From positions 1 through 64,000 of the forward strand of contig CAJNOL010000610.1 in the NCBI GenBank assembly GCA_905250125.1: a DNA stretch of 64,000 nt, given 5' to 3'. The notes beneath the pieces are model-generated. The model did no database searches, was not told the origin of the DNA, and was given only the letters and a program-made list of their open reading frames with translations. A program made the position numbers and the translations under genes. This document shows, piece after piece, positions 36,901 to 49,185 of this stretch; within the stretch, counting starts at the first letter, position 1; every line of letters begins with the position of its first letter. Source of the DNA: Rotaria sordida (taxonomy: Eukaryota > Rotifera > Eurotatoria > Philodinida > Philodinidae).

Positions 36901-39900
36901 CATCATATACAATAATAATTTTGCCTTTTTGATTTTTCTATAATTATATGATTGTAGGTTAAAAAAAGAAACAAAATCCAATTATGAGATAAACTACGTC
37001 AATAATAAAGAAGAGTACTTCTTTTTTATTTCTTATTTCATTGAACTGAATAACCTAATCAACATGAAAATTATATTTTATTATAAGATTTTGTAAATTA
37101 TTGTACTAACAAAAAAAACCAATTTCTTAAGCGTTTTGTTTGTTTTTTTAATAAGAAAGAGTTTTCAAACCTATTAGGTTAATTTTAAAATATTAAACAT
37201 ATAAACGTTCTAAAATCCTTTTCTTTATTGCTGTGAAAGTAATACTTTCACTGAATAATTGCTAAGGTTTTTTAATCTCCATCTAAGGTATATGATATGT
37301 CAGGAGAATAACAAGTAAAATATCAGATCACATCGATGAACTGTTTGTCTTACTTAGTTATTTTTTTTCTTTCTTTTTTTCTTTTTCTTTTTTCATTGGG
37401 ATTATGTAAGGAAAGAAAAGAAGCTCGTTACCATCTATATTATAAATATATGAAACAAACACAATTCAATTAGTTATTATATTTTGACACATTGAACATA
37501 ATAAATGGCTCTTATCGTTTATAAAGCTGTATGTGCTATTATTATTGTTTTACAATTACGAACGATGAACTTCATTTATGTTCATGGAAAAATTGGTGGC
37601 TATTGTACACTTAAAAATCGTACTGTTGTTTTAAATATATGCAAAACTCCACCTCGTCTAATGTTACCTGTATGTGAAGGTTTTTGTTCTAGTAGTACTC
37701 AATGGGAGTTTAATTCTAATCGATTTGTACCTCGAACGAGTGCATGTATAGTAACTCGACATCGAAATGAACAATTTATATGTCCCGATTCTACGCATAC
37801 GGCTGTTGAAATAATGATACCACTCGCATGTTCTTGTAATAAACACTATTGTCAAAGTCTTCGTCAACATTCTTGATGATAGTACATATTTATACCGATG
37901 AACTGACAAAACTCAAACTACTTTGTTTTATCTCTGTTATTATATATGTATATTTGTTTAATATGCCTCCGAGAGGTTATTTCTATATTCTATTGTCTGT
38001 GACTAAAACTATTAAATGATAAATAAGAAAATGGATTACATAGATAAGTAATTCTCTCGATTCATTATTGGTACAACGTGAAAGCATAGCAACTGGATAA
38101 TGATGAGCTAAATTACAAAATCAAACAAATGATTATGATTAAAATTCTAATTGAATTACCTGAAACAATATGATTAGTATTAAATTCATCTTTATCACGA
38201 AGATCAACAATTAAATAAGGGCATTCTTCATAGGCTAAATCAATTTGTTCATTATTTGCAATGTTTCGTGCTGATGGTATAGTTGAAGAACGATTTGTAT
38301 ATTTATTATATAAATCCATTTCACCAACACCACGAATAACACTAAAATTTTTTGAAAAATTAATTTTTCTTTTCTTTTCTATAAATAATAAGAATATTGA
38401 CCCTTGTAAAGTTGATCGTGATGTAGCAATACTTCTTTGACTATCTTGTGTTTGTGGTCGATTTATATCAGTTAGTGTTCGTTGTGACGCACTTGAATCT
38501 ATTCATATCAATATATAGTTTTTCTATAAATAAACTTTACAGAAAAAAAAAACGATTCTCACCATATTCATCATTTTTAGGATTTTCTAATGAATTTATT
38601 TCTGCTACTTGAATTATCTAAAAAATTTTCATATAATTTAAATAGAATAATTAACAATTGATTAAACAAACCAATTGTATAAGTGTTGATACTTTCATTC
38701 GTTTAAATATTTCTTCTGATTGTTGTTTCTTTGCTATAAAATAAAATAATTATTGTTTATAATCGATTTAATATTAAATGTCCTTTATTAATATAACTAT
38801 CATATACAAAAAAGAATTTATTAGTGAAATTATGACCATTAAATAGAAAGTTTTATTCCTTTTCGATTGCATCATTTTCAACATTCGATAACTAAATAAC
38901 AAAATAAATTAAACAACCAAAAAAACTAAAAATATCCGTAATAGTTAATAAAACTTTTAATAAGTATAATTTATTCTTAAACATATTCATATTGACTGAT
39001 GAAAGATCAAGAAAAAGTTCTTAATGTCGCCAAATTTTAATTAAATTATATTTTCTTTTTTCATAAAAGAAATTAATAAAAGAAAATTAGTGAATTAGTC
39101 AGCATGATTTATAGGATTTAATTGAATGCCACTGGAGAAAAGTTGATTCTGTCAATCAAAAATTGATCTTGCAATATTTATGCTTGAGCGTTTGAATATC
39201 TTACTGTTTGAACTCTTATCTAATTTGATTGCAATGATGTCAAAAAAAAAAAAGAAATCTTCATGATGTAAATAGACTATTGGAATAAATTTATTAGAAC
39301 TCAGATTGAAAAATATCCAAGCGAATGCCTAAACTATTCTATTATCAATATCTTATAGGAAACTAGTAGCATCGTTCAATTTTTAACAACCTAATAATCT
39401 AAAGTTCGTCGAGTGGACTCGATAAAATCTAACAACGCAAGTTTATCAAATGGTGCAACAATAGATAATCTGTAATATCTTGTTTTTCTAATCGTCAAGA
39501 AGATTAAGATACACTCAAACGATCTCTTTTTTTCTTTGAAACGTCTTCTGTCATAATATTTTATTATAATTTAAATAATTAGTAGAAAAAAAAATGTCCA
39601 TTTGATCCGAAGAGATTAAAATTTGATTACGCAACTGTTAAATCTATTCATGCCATTGCGAAGTTCAAAGATAATAAGAATGCTACTAAATGCGGAGCAA
39701 TAGTTTTAGAAAACAGATTTTGAAAACAAATTGTATATTATTTTAAACTCTTTTCTTTTAATTTATTATTTTGTTTTTGTAGTTTTCATTTCTAATTAAT
39801 CGAAGAATTTATCATTCATAAAAATATTTTTTTATGTAGATCAAAATCTTTGTACAATAATTTAGATTTTATTTTCATGTATTTTATTCTTTCAATTTAC

Positions 39901-42900
39901 TATTACTAAATAATATCATGATTCGTTTCTAAATCTATATTGATAAGTAATAAAAATGCAATTAAGTTATTTTTTATTTAAATTTGTTTTCCATGAAAAA
40001 CATGTAATAGTAAGGTAGTCAAATATAATTAAAAAAAGATATCCTTTTTCTTATCTAGGTCAATTTCAACAACGATGTATCAAATAGTAAACCAAAAATG
40101 TATAATGATCATCACAGCATCATATTAAGATGACTATAGACACTCATATTTTGTCGTTTATAGCTTCGTATAATACTTTTTACACATTATCATGATATTT
40201 ATTCTAATTGACATTCTATTGAAAAATCAGTACGAACCTAATAGGTTCTTAGCTTATCCGACATACAATAACTTTCGACAAGATCCTCTCGAAATTCTTC
40301 AATAGTCATTGAATTATCCAGAATATTAGTATAGGATCCAACTAGATCAGAATTTGAAATTTTTCGTGCAAGGATATTTTTGTTGAAATATTAAAATGAC
40401 AAATCTTTTTCTATATTCTTTTTTTTTTATAATTTTAATTAAACAATTTTAGTTTTAAATTTAATAAATAATCTATAAAATATCATATCAATTTCGACAT
40501 TGATAGATGATCATTAATAATGTTCATACAAAGTACTCGTAAGAAATTCTACTTAATTTTTAATATTAATTTAACAAAGAAAACTAAAAATAATTTTCCT
40601 TGAGGACAATATTCATATCGTTATAATCTCATTTTAAACTATCAGTTATTTTGTTTCATCAATAAGAGATTTTTTCATATTTTTAGAAATAAGATTATGT
40701 TTATACTTGATTTGAACTTTTCTTTCTGAATAACATCTGTGACAACTAAAATATCTTAAGTACAATCATCACATGGTAGTTTTATAGCGATATACTATCA
40801 CAAAATCATCTAACGCCTTCTCATTTTTAATGAATCTAATTTATATTCACAAAAGAAAAAAATATAGAAACCTGATTCTCAAGAAGAAAATTAATTATGG
40901 ATGTCACGAATGTTTACTTTAGAGGATACAATTACAGACATGTGATTTTATTAATTGAATAATAGCTATAAGGACATTCTAAAATAATTAATATAACACT
41001 ATTACGATTCCAATTGCTATTTTAACCCCTTTTAACTGAGCACATGCGTACTTTTTCTTGGTTCCGTCCCCTTTTCATCATATTTGACTGATGTATTAAA
41101 ACTACTGTTCATTGTTTGTTATTAGAACTACCCATATTAGGAAAAGCAATGTCATCACAATTAATGAAAGCAACATTAGTAATGATTCATCACAACATGA
41201 ATTAACTTAAAAACTCGAATATTTCACTTGATTATGTACTCAAAATTTTAAAACAAAAGAAAAACAGAGAATATTTACATGATTATCAAACAAAATAAAA
41301 TTAAAGTATTTAAAAAGAGTCAAATGAAAGAGGATAAATAACACAGAGAATGATCTCTGATTACTTCAAAATTAGTAGAGAAGCTTATATTCTAAAACTT
41401 TTTCCATTTCATAGCATAATATATAACATCTCCAAGGCTTTCAATTAAAGGAAGGGGCATATGGACATTCCTCCTCCGCCTAAAATGTACGACTTTCAAT
41501 GAAAATTTTTTACGACTTCGTGGTAATTTTGGACAGCAACCAGATTTGGAATAACCTTTGTCTTTCTTTGGCAGAATGTGAAATAAAAATAAATAGACAA
41601 TGTCTTTGAAAGTGAATAGAATTAGAGAGGTCCTAGAGAAGGGACGGTCTAGCAACAGGTCATCTTTTGTAGGAGGGATCGGATCATTGTGAGTTTCATT
41701 ATTCTCTCCTGATCACTATTTGTAGCATTCCGAGTATGAAAGAACTTTTATTTTAGAGAGGTTATACTGTATAACGAAATGTATGAAGATAATGAATAAC
41801 TCAATCAAAAGTTTGACTTTCTATATGCAAAATCTTTTTTTTGCTATGTTCAAAAATTAGAAGAAGAGACGTCAGTTTATTGGGTTTTTTTTATTGATTA
41901 TTCGTATTGCTCTTCTAAGAATAATAGAATCACTTGTTTTTATCTACTTGACAAAAATCAATCTTTACTAAATAGTTTATTCCAATGGCTAATCGAATTG
42001 ATTAATATTTGAAAAATATCATGAGTTCCTTTCTTTTTATTATCGCTCAAATAAATTGTCATTAATATATTTTCAAATAAATATATTTTTCTATTATTCA
42101 GACATTTTTTCAAAAACTTCTATCAAGAAATCGTGAAGTTTATATATATAGCACTCATAAAAGAAAATGACTTTCATATCAAAGAAAACTTGCTGATTAA
42201 ACTCTTTTTATCTTCATATTAAAATATTGAATTTTGATTTTATCTTGTTCAAATCAATTTAAAAAATGAAATTTCTATTAAATTTTGTGAAAGAATAAAT
42301 TTTTAAAACCTCAGAAAAATAAAATGCTTCTTTTTTTTTCTTGTAATGTTTCGTTAAGTTTTCTATTTAGAAGTGTCTAAATCATACACGTAGTTTTATA
42401 TTTGACTTTCATATTTGCACAATATTATCGCTAATAGCTTTGAGTGCTTACATGATGTGCATGTCTCAATTATCTACCTATGTTCTTAATGTACTGGCAT
42501 CAATCGCTATCGATGTGAATCATAACTAAAGTATTCATTTCGTTTACGTGTCGATTTGCATAATATCATGTATCGAATTTCTCGAGATTACATCTGTATC
42601 ATTCAGTTCAATTCATGAATTCACTTGAATTGAATTGAGTTGTCCAGCTCGGATTCTATTTATCTTATAAAAGTATTAAAGATTTTTTTTTTTATCGAAT
42701 GGATTTAGCCACTTGAATAAATTCAAATCAAAAGTATTTTGACTTCAATCAATTTTCTATACGAAATAAGATTCTCTTGACTTACATGCACGTAATTGTT
42801 CATTTCGTTTAAGAAATTTTGTAATACTATTTCCTAGAAAATAAAAAATAAAACAGTTGTCAAAAAAAAAAACAATATCAATAAGAACCTGAATCAATTG

Positions 42901-43045
42901 TTGGTTGAATATTTTCATATTTTGGATTTCGTGGTATACGTTTATCCAAAATCTATTAAAAAACTTCTTCAGAAAAGAAAAGATTAGTATTATTTTATCT
43001 TACATTAATTCGTGATTTAGGACGATTTGATATAATAACTGACAT
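33940..43045 (-). CDS. CEP41: Centrosomal protein of 41 kDa (CEP41), rhodanese-like
   Basis: Ten exons on the minus strand: 43045-43004, 42952-42889, 42833-42786, 38733-38672, 38617-38563, 38498-38402, 38341-38160, 38107-38040, 36937-36823 and 34337-33940. All are in phase and give 376 residues, close to the vertebrate protein. Family landmarks occur in order: [40 protein letters not shown], the rhodanese domain ([20 protein letters not shown] ... [18 protein letters not shown] ... [18 protein letters not shown]), GLITG and a C-terminal [13 protein letters not shown] segment. The rhodanese active-site loop reads YDEDER and has no catalytic Cys, as in other CEP41 proteins. CEP41 acts at centrioles and cilia and supports tubulin polyglutamylation. 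Introns of 4.05, 2.5 and 1.1 kb carry repeats and, at 37505, a gene on the other strand. An acceptor AG lies 18 nt before the ATG. Confidence 0.95.
35455..36577. mobile_element. Terminal-inverted-repeat element in CEP41 intron 9
   Basis: GAGTCATTCTGGTATCTATT at about 35464 pairs with the inverse near 36567 (one change: GTATC against GTGTC), and pairing continues through GTACC. Flanking (TA)n on both sides hides any TA duplication. The interior, about 1.05 kb, has no long open frame. A sub-repeat, GGCCATTTTT-GAC, occurs near 35270 outside the left end and again near 36521 inside the right end. It is probably a nonautonomous DNA transposon, perhaps inserted beside an older copy (34600-35280). 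Confidence 0.6.
37505..37876 (+). CDS. Secreted cystine-knot protein, glycoprotein-hormone-beta/bursicon-like
   Basis: An intact 123-residue intronless frame lies inside the CEP41 intron between exons 38107-38040 and 36937-36823, on the opposite strand. Residues 1 to about 28 form a hydrophobic signal-peptide-like N-terminus. The mature part has nine cysteines: C34, C46, C57, C61, C81, C93, C109, C111 and C116. C57-E-G-F-C61 is the CxGxC ring motif and C109-S-C111 is the CxC motif that together define cystine-knot growth factors and hormones. The spacings C61-x19-C81 and C93-x15-CxC resemble glycoprotein hormone beta-5; bursicon or another CTCK-type protein is the alternative. An N-glycosylation site (NRT, residue 38) follows C34. 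Such proteins are secreted, usually as dimers, and act on leucine-rich-repeat GPCRs. The fold is well supported; hormone identity is inference. Confidence 0.7.
   Translation: MALIVYKAVCAIIIVLQLRTMNFIYVHGKIGGYCTLKNRTVVLNICKTPPRLMLPVCEGFCSSSTQWEFNSNRFVPRTSACIVTRHRNEQFICPDSTHTAVEIMIPLACSCNKHYCQSLRQHS
38734..42785. other. Large CEP41 intron 3, no gene seen
   Basis: About 4.05 kb of AT-rich intron between exons 42833-42786 and 38733-38672. A minus-strand open frame at 41392-41655 has more balanced codon use than its surroundings but shows no recognisable domain and no intact context. I see no RNA gene. Its size is exceptional next to the gene's 50-100-nt introns, so inserted repeats are likely, but I could not define their ends. 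Confidence 0.45.
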
Positions 43046-45189
43046 TATTTTATTTTAAATTATCTAAAATCAATTAACTTAAAATTATTTTCATCTCCTT
43101 ATTATACAATACATCAATGTATTTAGCTAGCAGATATCTGTGATTATTATGAACGCTGATTGTTGTCTAGGTGAAACCTTAATATTGAATATCATTGAAA
43201 TGATTAATTCCTTTTTTTTTGTATTATCTTTTCATTAAATACAAAGAATTTTATATATATTCAAGAAAATTATTTTGTTCTTTTACAATATATATGTATG
43301 TAAATAAAACTAGATGTCGTTGTCAATAGTAGTAGAATTTGCATTTTATGCTGATGATGATTAACTATGAATACAATGACGGTTGCTATTTCACATATTA
43401 TATGTAATTTATTTTCTAAAGAGAATATAGAAGTAAAACCTCTACCATCATTGACATTTCACATAAACTCGAAGAATAGTAAAAAAATGTTGAGGATATT
43501 AGTATTTTTTTTTCTCTCTCTTTCTTTTGATTCTATTTTGGACAAGGAAAAGTGTCATATATGTGTAAATACAAAATTGGCTACTATAACATGCAATGCA
43601 TGATGTCATAAGTATATATAGGTAACCTTCTAGATTATTCACAATGACAAATACAATTATTGAAAATAACACGATAATATATTTATGTAATTGTAAGAAT
43701 AAAACAACCTTGAAAATCTTATCTTGTCGAACTATGTATATAATGACACTGTATTGATAAACTTAGAGAAAAAAGCATTAATTGATAACATTTTCATGAA
43801 TCAATAATAACAAACAGATATGTTACAAATGTGTTCGATTATCTATTCATATGTCTTTTTATTGATGATATCATTGTCTTATATAAATAAGTTAATAGTA
43901 GATCGAAGAAAAAAAAAGAAAATCGGGAAGGTTGGATGACGCTTTGCTTTTTCAATATCATTACTTTTATTAATGACTTATCCAGCTGATACCACGTCAA
44001 AGATTTTATATAAGTATTGAATATCAATTCAAACAACTGAATATTCTAATTTTGTATATTTAATATTAGTGTGCGATGATAAAAATCGATCATTTTCATA
44101 TATTGTGTATGATGACTAAATGGATGGAGTTACTCTTTTCGAAAAAAAAATATATATTCAAATAATATATTGATAGGATGACAAAGAGTTGTAAACTTGT
44201 TTTGGTTAGATGAAAGAACAATTCTTCGATGATATGTGAAAATAGTTTCTTAGTTTTAATAGTCAAACTATTGTGTATATAAAGAAAAAAGCACCAGAGA
44301 GAGAGAGAGACAAGAAAGGTAATTTATTATTTATTATTATTTCTAAACTTTTAAATGATCATTTGATCATCAAAATAATGACGGAATAACAAGGAACAGA
44401 AACATACTTTATGTTTTCTTTGGAATCCTCAATTGTCTAAAATAATCAAAGAACAAACGAGCATGTCCTGATTTCTATAGTTTTTTATGCATCAATACTT
44501 GAATTATTTTCTTTTTCATACATTTCTATATACATCATCTGTACACTACAACAATTTTCAAGGTAAAAAGAAACTAAATATTCGTTATATGAAGAGAAAA
44601 AAAGGAGAGAATTATGGCGAAAAGAAATGTAATACAATCTAAAACCAACGCAAAAATCAGAAAAAAAAGAAAAAGAAAGATGTTGACCGAGAGAGAAAAA
44701 ATCCATTCCTGAGTCAAGCATTACACAACATTTGGGTAAAATCCAAAGGCAGTATATAATTATCTTTATTGATTATAAACATTTTATCTATACAATTCTT
44801 TGAATTACGTTTATATTTTTTCTTTGACTTAACACTCAAAAAAAAAAAGAAAAAACTTTTATCAAATCAATAATACAGTTATTATTCTACTTTCACATTT
44901 TTATACGTATGTACATAAAATCTCATTGTTTGTTTTAGACTTTCACTTATTATAATGACTATTGAAGTCTTACAGATCATAAATTTCGTTATAACAAAAA
45001 CAGAACAGGTGTCTTTTTAATATCTAACTGAGAAAATTTATCACCTGCGTTTCTTCTTTTGTTCTTTTCATTGTCATTTTTGACAAACGATGATATATAA
45101 ATATCATGAATCATAATACGAAGATTTTTGTCTATTTACATAGATTAATATTATCTAAAAACAAAACACAAAAAAAAAATTCTTTATAA
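43046..45189. other. Divergent intergenic region, CEP41 and receptor gene
   Basis: About 2.1 kb between the CEP41 start (-) and the receptor start (+), so both promoters should lie here. It holds (TA)n, a (GA)n run near 44298-44313 and poly-A tracts. Open frames at 43367-43603, 43839-44036 and 44485-44721 look random. No core promoter motif is clear enough to call. Confidence 0.45.
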
Positions 45190-48100
45190 ATGTCATCGGA
45201 TTCTCAACCATCATTTCGTAGTTATTGGAAATCTAAAGTTAAAAATGTTATTAAACCTAATATAACATCATCTATTCGTGGACACTTAATATCAAATGAT
45301 ACATATCATAATTTACGTGAAAAATATCAAAATTTTACAGATATTGCCAAAGATCGAACAGATCTTGGAACACTTATAAATAAAACAAAAACATTAATTC
45401 CTAGCATATCGTCATCGAATGATAATCAAACATTTTCAAAAGGTTTTTATGATTCATTATTTAGTCCTGAAACAGATCAAGATGTTTATTTTGAAGTAGC
45501 AATTATTTGTTTATGGGTTATTGCAATATTATGTATAATTCCAACAATAATTATTATGTTTATACCAGTTAAAAAATATGGAATAAAACCAAGTGGTGTT
45601 AAATTGATATTTTTTCATATATTTTTATGTGAATTATGTTATCTTATTTATATATTATTAGCAATGATTAATGCTGCAGAAAATTTTCAAATGAATCGTT
45701 TCTTTTGTAATTTTGCTAATTATGGTTTGTATATTTCTTATCTTCTTGTTTTTTTTTTTTTTATTTCGATAAAATTATTACATGAGAATATCTAAGAATA
45801 GTAAGAACAAGAAGATATTATTATCTGTAATTGATTATTTTAAAATTCTATTGACTGACTACTTGAATAGTTAATATATGGATTCTTTTTTTTTTTGAAT
45901 TCATATTCATAATTTTTTAATGAAATTCGGATTATAAAAACGCATTCCTTGAAAAATGAAAGAAAAAAAAAGTAATCATTGTAAACTGTCTTATTCGTCC
46001 TTAAAATCAAGTTCATAGACATACAATATGTCTTTCGATGTTGGATTTAAATACTAAATCATTTGACATCGGTTATTTGTTTTGGGCAATTCATATGAAC
46101 TTTAAATATTTTAGTTTTTTACATAGTAAATATTCAGATGTTAATGCTTATTATCAGTTCATTGAAATCAAACGAAAGTCTAAAATAATTTTCTTTGCAG
46201 ATAATGATAATACACTCATATCCTATTATTATTTTTATGTATGCTACTAAATTTCATTAAGAAAGATTCTTTATAAACTTAATGTAGATATTTTAATAGA
46301 AAGCTTACAATGGAGATGTTTGTGTTGTTAGTTAATACGACTAGACATATTCGGATCAAATTTAAACTCTTACCGCCAAACTAACAAATTTAAAATATAG
46401 ACTGTCCTTGGCATGCACCGACCGAGATATTCGAATTTTAAGATATTTAAAGATTGCATCAGAGAAAGTATGTTTCAAATTATAAAAAAAAAAAGAAATT
46501 CTTAAAGAGATCAGAATTTTGAATGTATTTTCTCTTATATTTGAAAATCACGGTATATCAGATATTTTTCATGAAACTACTTTTTTTATGATTTGAAACA
46601 TACTTTTTCGTATGCAACTCGATGAGTTATATCTAACTATCACAAAAAAAACTCTGCTGAAATTTTGAATTGTGAGCACCTTACATAGATTGTAAAAATC
46701 TTTAAATTCAACTATCTCGATCAGTGCATGCCAAGGATAATCTATATTTTAAATTTGTTAGTTCACCGATGAAAGGTTTAATTTGACTCGAATATATCCA
46801 GTCTTATAAACTAATAATACGAACACTTCTATTGTTAGTGTGACTAGATATTGGTAACGAGTGGAAAAATTCGGAATAGTGTTAAAATTTTCAAAATTGA
46901 AATAGTAATCGAGAACATACTAGTAAAAAATTCTCTGATTGATGTTCATCAAAACTAAATTTTAGAAATAAGCAGTATTGCATCTAGCATGCAGTCTGAT
47001 AGAGTGATGTCTCTACGTAGATGGCGCTTACCTTTCTGAAGTTTATAATATTATATGCACATATTATCTATCTTGACATTCGCATTGTTCTTTCAGAAGA
47101 GAAATCTTGCAGCAAACACTAATAATAAGTTTCTATCTTGGAAATACAATACTTTACATCTCTATCTATTGGACTTGTCGTTTATCTTTCTGGTAGTGGC
47201 GTAATTAGAAAAAAAGTTGTAGGCGAAAGCTCAGTTCCCTTCTGACTAGAGCCTGTCTAATCTAAAATTTTCGAACCCGGATCTTGTCGAACCGTACTTT
47301 GATACTTTCAAGGAAATTTTCTAATCTCAATTGGATAACCGTCCCGAAGATATAAGATATTTTTTTTTTCGGTTTTCAGTATTCAGTTATTAGAGCACTC
47401 TACACATTTCTCAGATGATTAGAACCCATCGGATCCAAATTTTCAGATCTGAACCTCATAGTCTCTGTCCCACAACCATATCTGCAGACGGGACGGAGAT
47501 CGTCTGGTAAAGGAAGAGCTAAGCACCTGTCTGGTTACGCCAATCTACAAGGATTATATCTTCAAATTTTACATATTAATCTATATTTAGCTATGTACAT
47601 AACAATTCCAGTTATGCATTTTGCTCTATTTTTTCTATCGTTGGAACGATTATCAAAACGATTCACATCAACAGTGACATGGACTAGAATATTTACAAAA
47701 ACGTATGTAACACAAGTTATTTTAATATTTATTTGGATTAGTTTTATTGCAATTATAACAACAATTATATTGTTAAAAGAACAAGTTTGGACAACAATTG
47801 GAAATAATGTTCAAAATATTGCTCCACCAATTGCTCGTGATGTTTTAAATAAAATAATTTCACCATCTTATCGATGTTCAATTGATGGTCGTTTATTATC
47901 AATATTTAAAATATTATTTATTATTTTATTTATTATATTAATTGTATTAATTATTAAATCAATGGCTATTTCAATATTCTATAATGTTTTGACATTAAAT
48001 TTTTGTCAAATAAGAAATAAAATGAAAAAATCTGGTGATCGTTATATGACATTATTATTTTTTATATTTCTTTTATTAAATGTATTTTTATCATTTCCAT

Positions 48101-49185
48101 TTTATTTCGTATCAATGACTAATACAATTACACAATTGATTTCAAGAAAAAATATATATTCAACAAATTTAAAAATATGTTTTTTATTACGTATATTAAG
48201 TATTATACTTCAATGTTTAACATTTTCAACATTTGAAAGTAATTCATGGAACTTATTAAGTCGATTACTTTATCGTATTACATGTAAAAAAATTTCTATA
48301 TTAAATTATAATGCTATTCCAACAAAGAAATCAACTACAACTACTACTACTACTAAGAGATCTCGTCATACAGGTGATTCTGATTATAAAACAGCTTCGT
48401 ATGTTGATAGACGTACACTTGACACAGATTCTAGTGATAATGATGATAATCGTATTAATAATTCAGATAGTGATACGAGTGAGAATGATAGTGATGATGA
48501 AGTATTTCTAACACAACCGAAAATTGAACCATCAAGAACAAAATCTGGAAAAACAACAACAACAAAAACAGTAGATGTTATTAAGAGTTCAATTGATAGT
48601 GATGATGAAACACAACATATACCAAAATTAAAATTATCAACTAAAAAATCAAATGAAAAAAAGAATCAAATAGACGAAGATAAAATGTCTATTAAAAAAT
48701 TAACATCAGAATATAATAAAACTAATGGTATATCACAAAAACTACCTAATGGTAAACTTATTTCTCAACGAATATCATCAACAACAACTAAACCTAAAAT
48801 ATCGAAATCGAATACAAATCACAGAAGGATTGAACATCATCCTATTGAAATTTCTTCATCATCATTATCTGATGAAATTTCAAATGTTAGCCAATGTTCT
48901 GATGATGAAATCAAACCATCTAAGACTATATCAAAGATAAAATCAACAAACCATACTATTTCAAATGAACAAAAACATACTACAGATATTTCACCAAATC
49001 AACATCATTCCGCACGTCAACAACATCGAACAAGAAATCGTTTACAATCACCGATATCAACGAATCATCATCGTATAAAAACAAAAAACCAACGAAAAAG
49101 ATCATCAATAAATAAGAATAATCATATAGAAAAATCGAAAAAAAATCGTCTAAGTAAAATTCTTAATAATTCGGACGATGTTTAA
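45190..49185 (+). CDS. Orphan seven-transmembrane (rhodopsin-like) receptor with long polar tail
   Basis: Exons 45190-45724 and 47591-49185 join in phase 1 to 709 residues. After a polar N-terminus of about 97 residues with NxT/S sites come seven hydrophobic segments at about 99-126, 137-160, 178-196, 217-239, 280-305, 331-354 and 372-392. The TM3 end reads LSLERL, where E-R takes the place of the DRY motif. TM7 ends SNSWNLLSRLL, a weak match to NPxxY. C173 and C274 could form the usual extracellular disulfide. From about residue 418 a 290-residue cytoplasmic tail is rich in Ser, Thr, Lys, Asp and Asn with many acidic Ser clusters, suggesting phosphorylation. Bdelloids have many such divergent receptors. 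The ligand is unknown and no subfamily can be named. The 1.87-kb intron contains two repeats. Confidence 0.75.
46318..46825. mobile_element. Palindromic MITE in receptor intron
   Basis: A roughly 508-bp imperfect palindrome. ACTAACAAATTTAAAATATA followed by CCTTGGCATGCAC on the left (46380-46423) recurs inverted on the right (46719-46765), and pairing extends outward to about 46318 and 46825. Inner parts such as AGTATGTTTCAAAT also pair. It has no coding capacity. Exact ends and the target duplication are not clear. Confidence 0.75.
47195..47545. mobile_element. Short TIR element with TGGCGTAA ends
   Basis: AGTGGCGTAATTAGA near 47198 and TCTGGTTACGCCAATCT near 47530 are inverted matches around a core of about 320 bp with more balanced composition. 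The flanks GTAG and CTAC are complementary rather than duplicated, so the insertion footprint is unclear. It ends about 45 bp before the second receptor exon. It is probably a nonautonomous DNA element. Confidence 0.5.

Noticed and set aside
41392..41655. Minus-strand frame in CEP41 intron 3
   Set aside because: Codon use is slightly better than the background, but no motif, homologous feature or splice structure supports it.
43139..43190. X-box-like sequence upstream of CEP41
   Set aside because: The second half-site does not fit the RRNRAC pattern at any allowed spacing.
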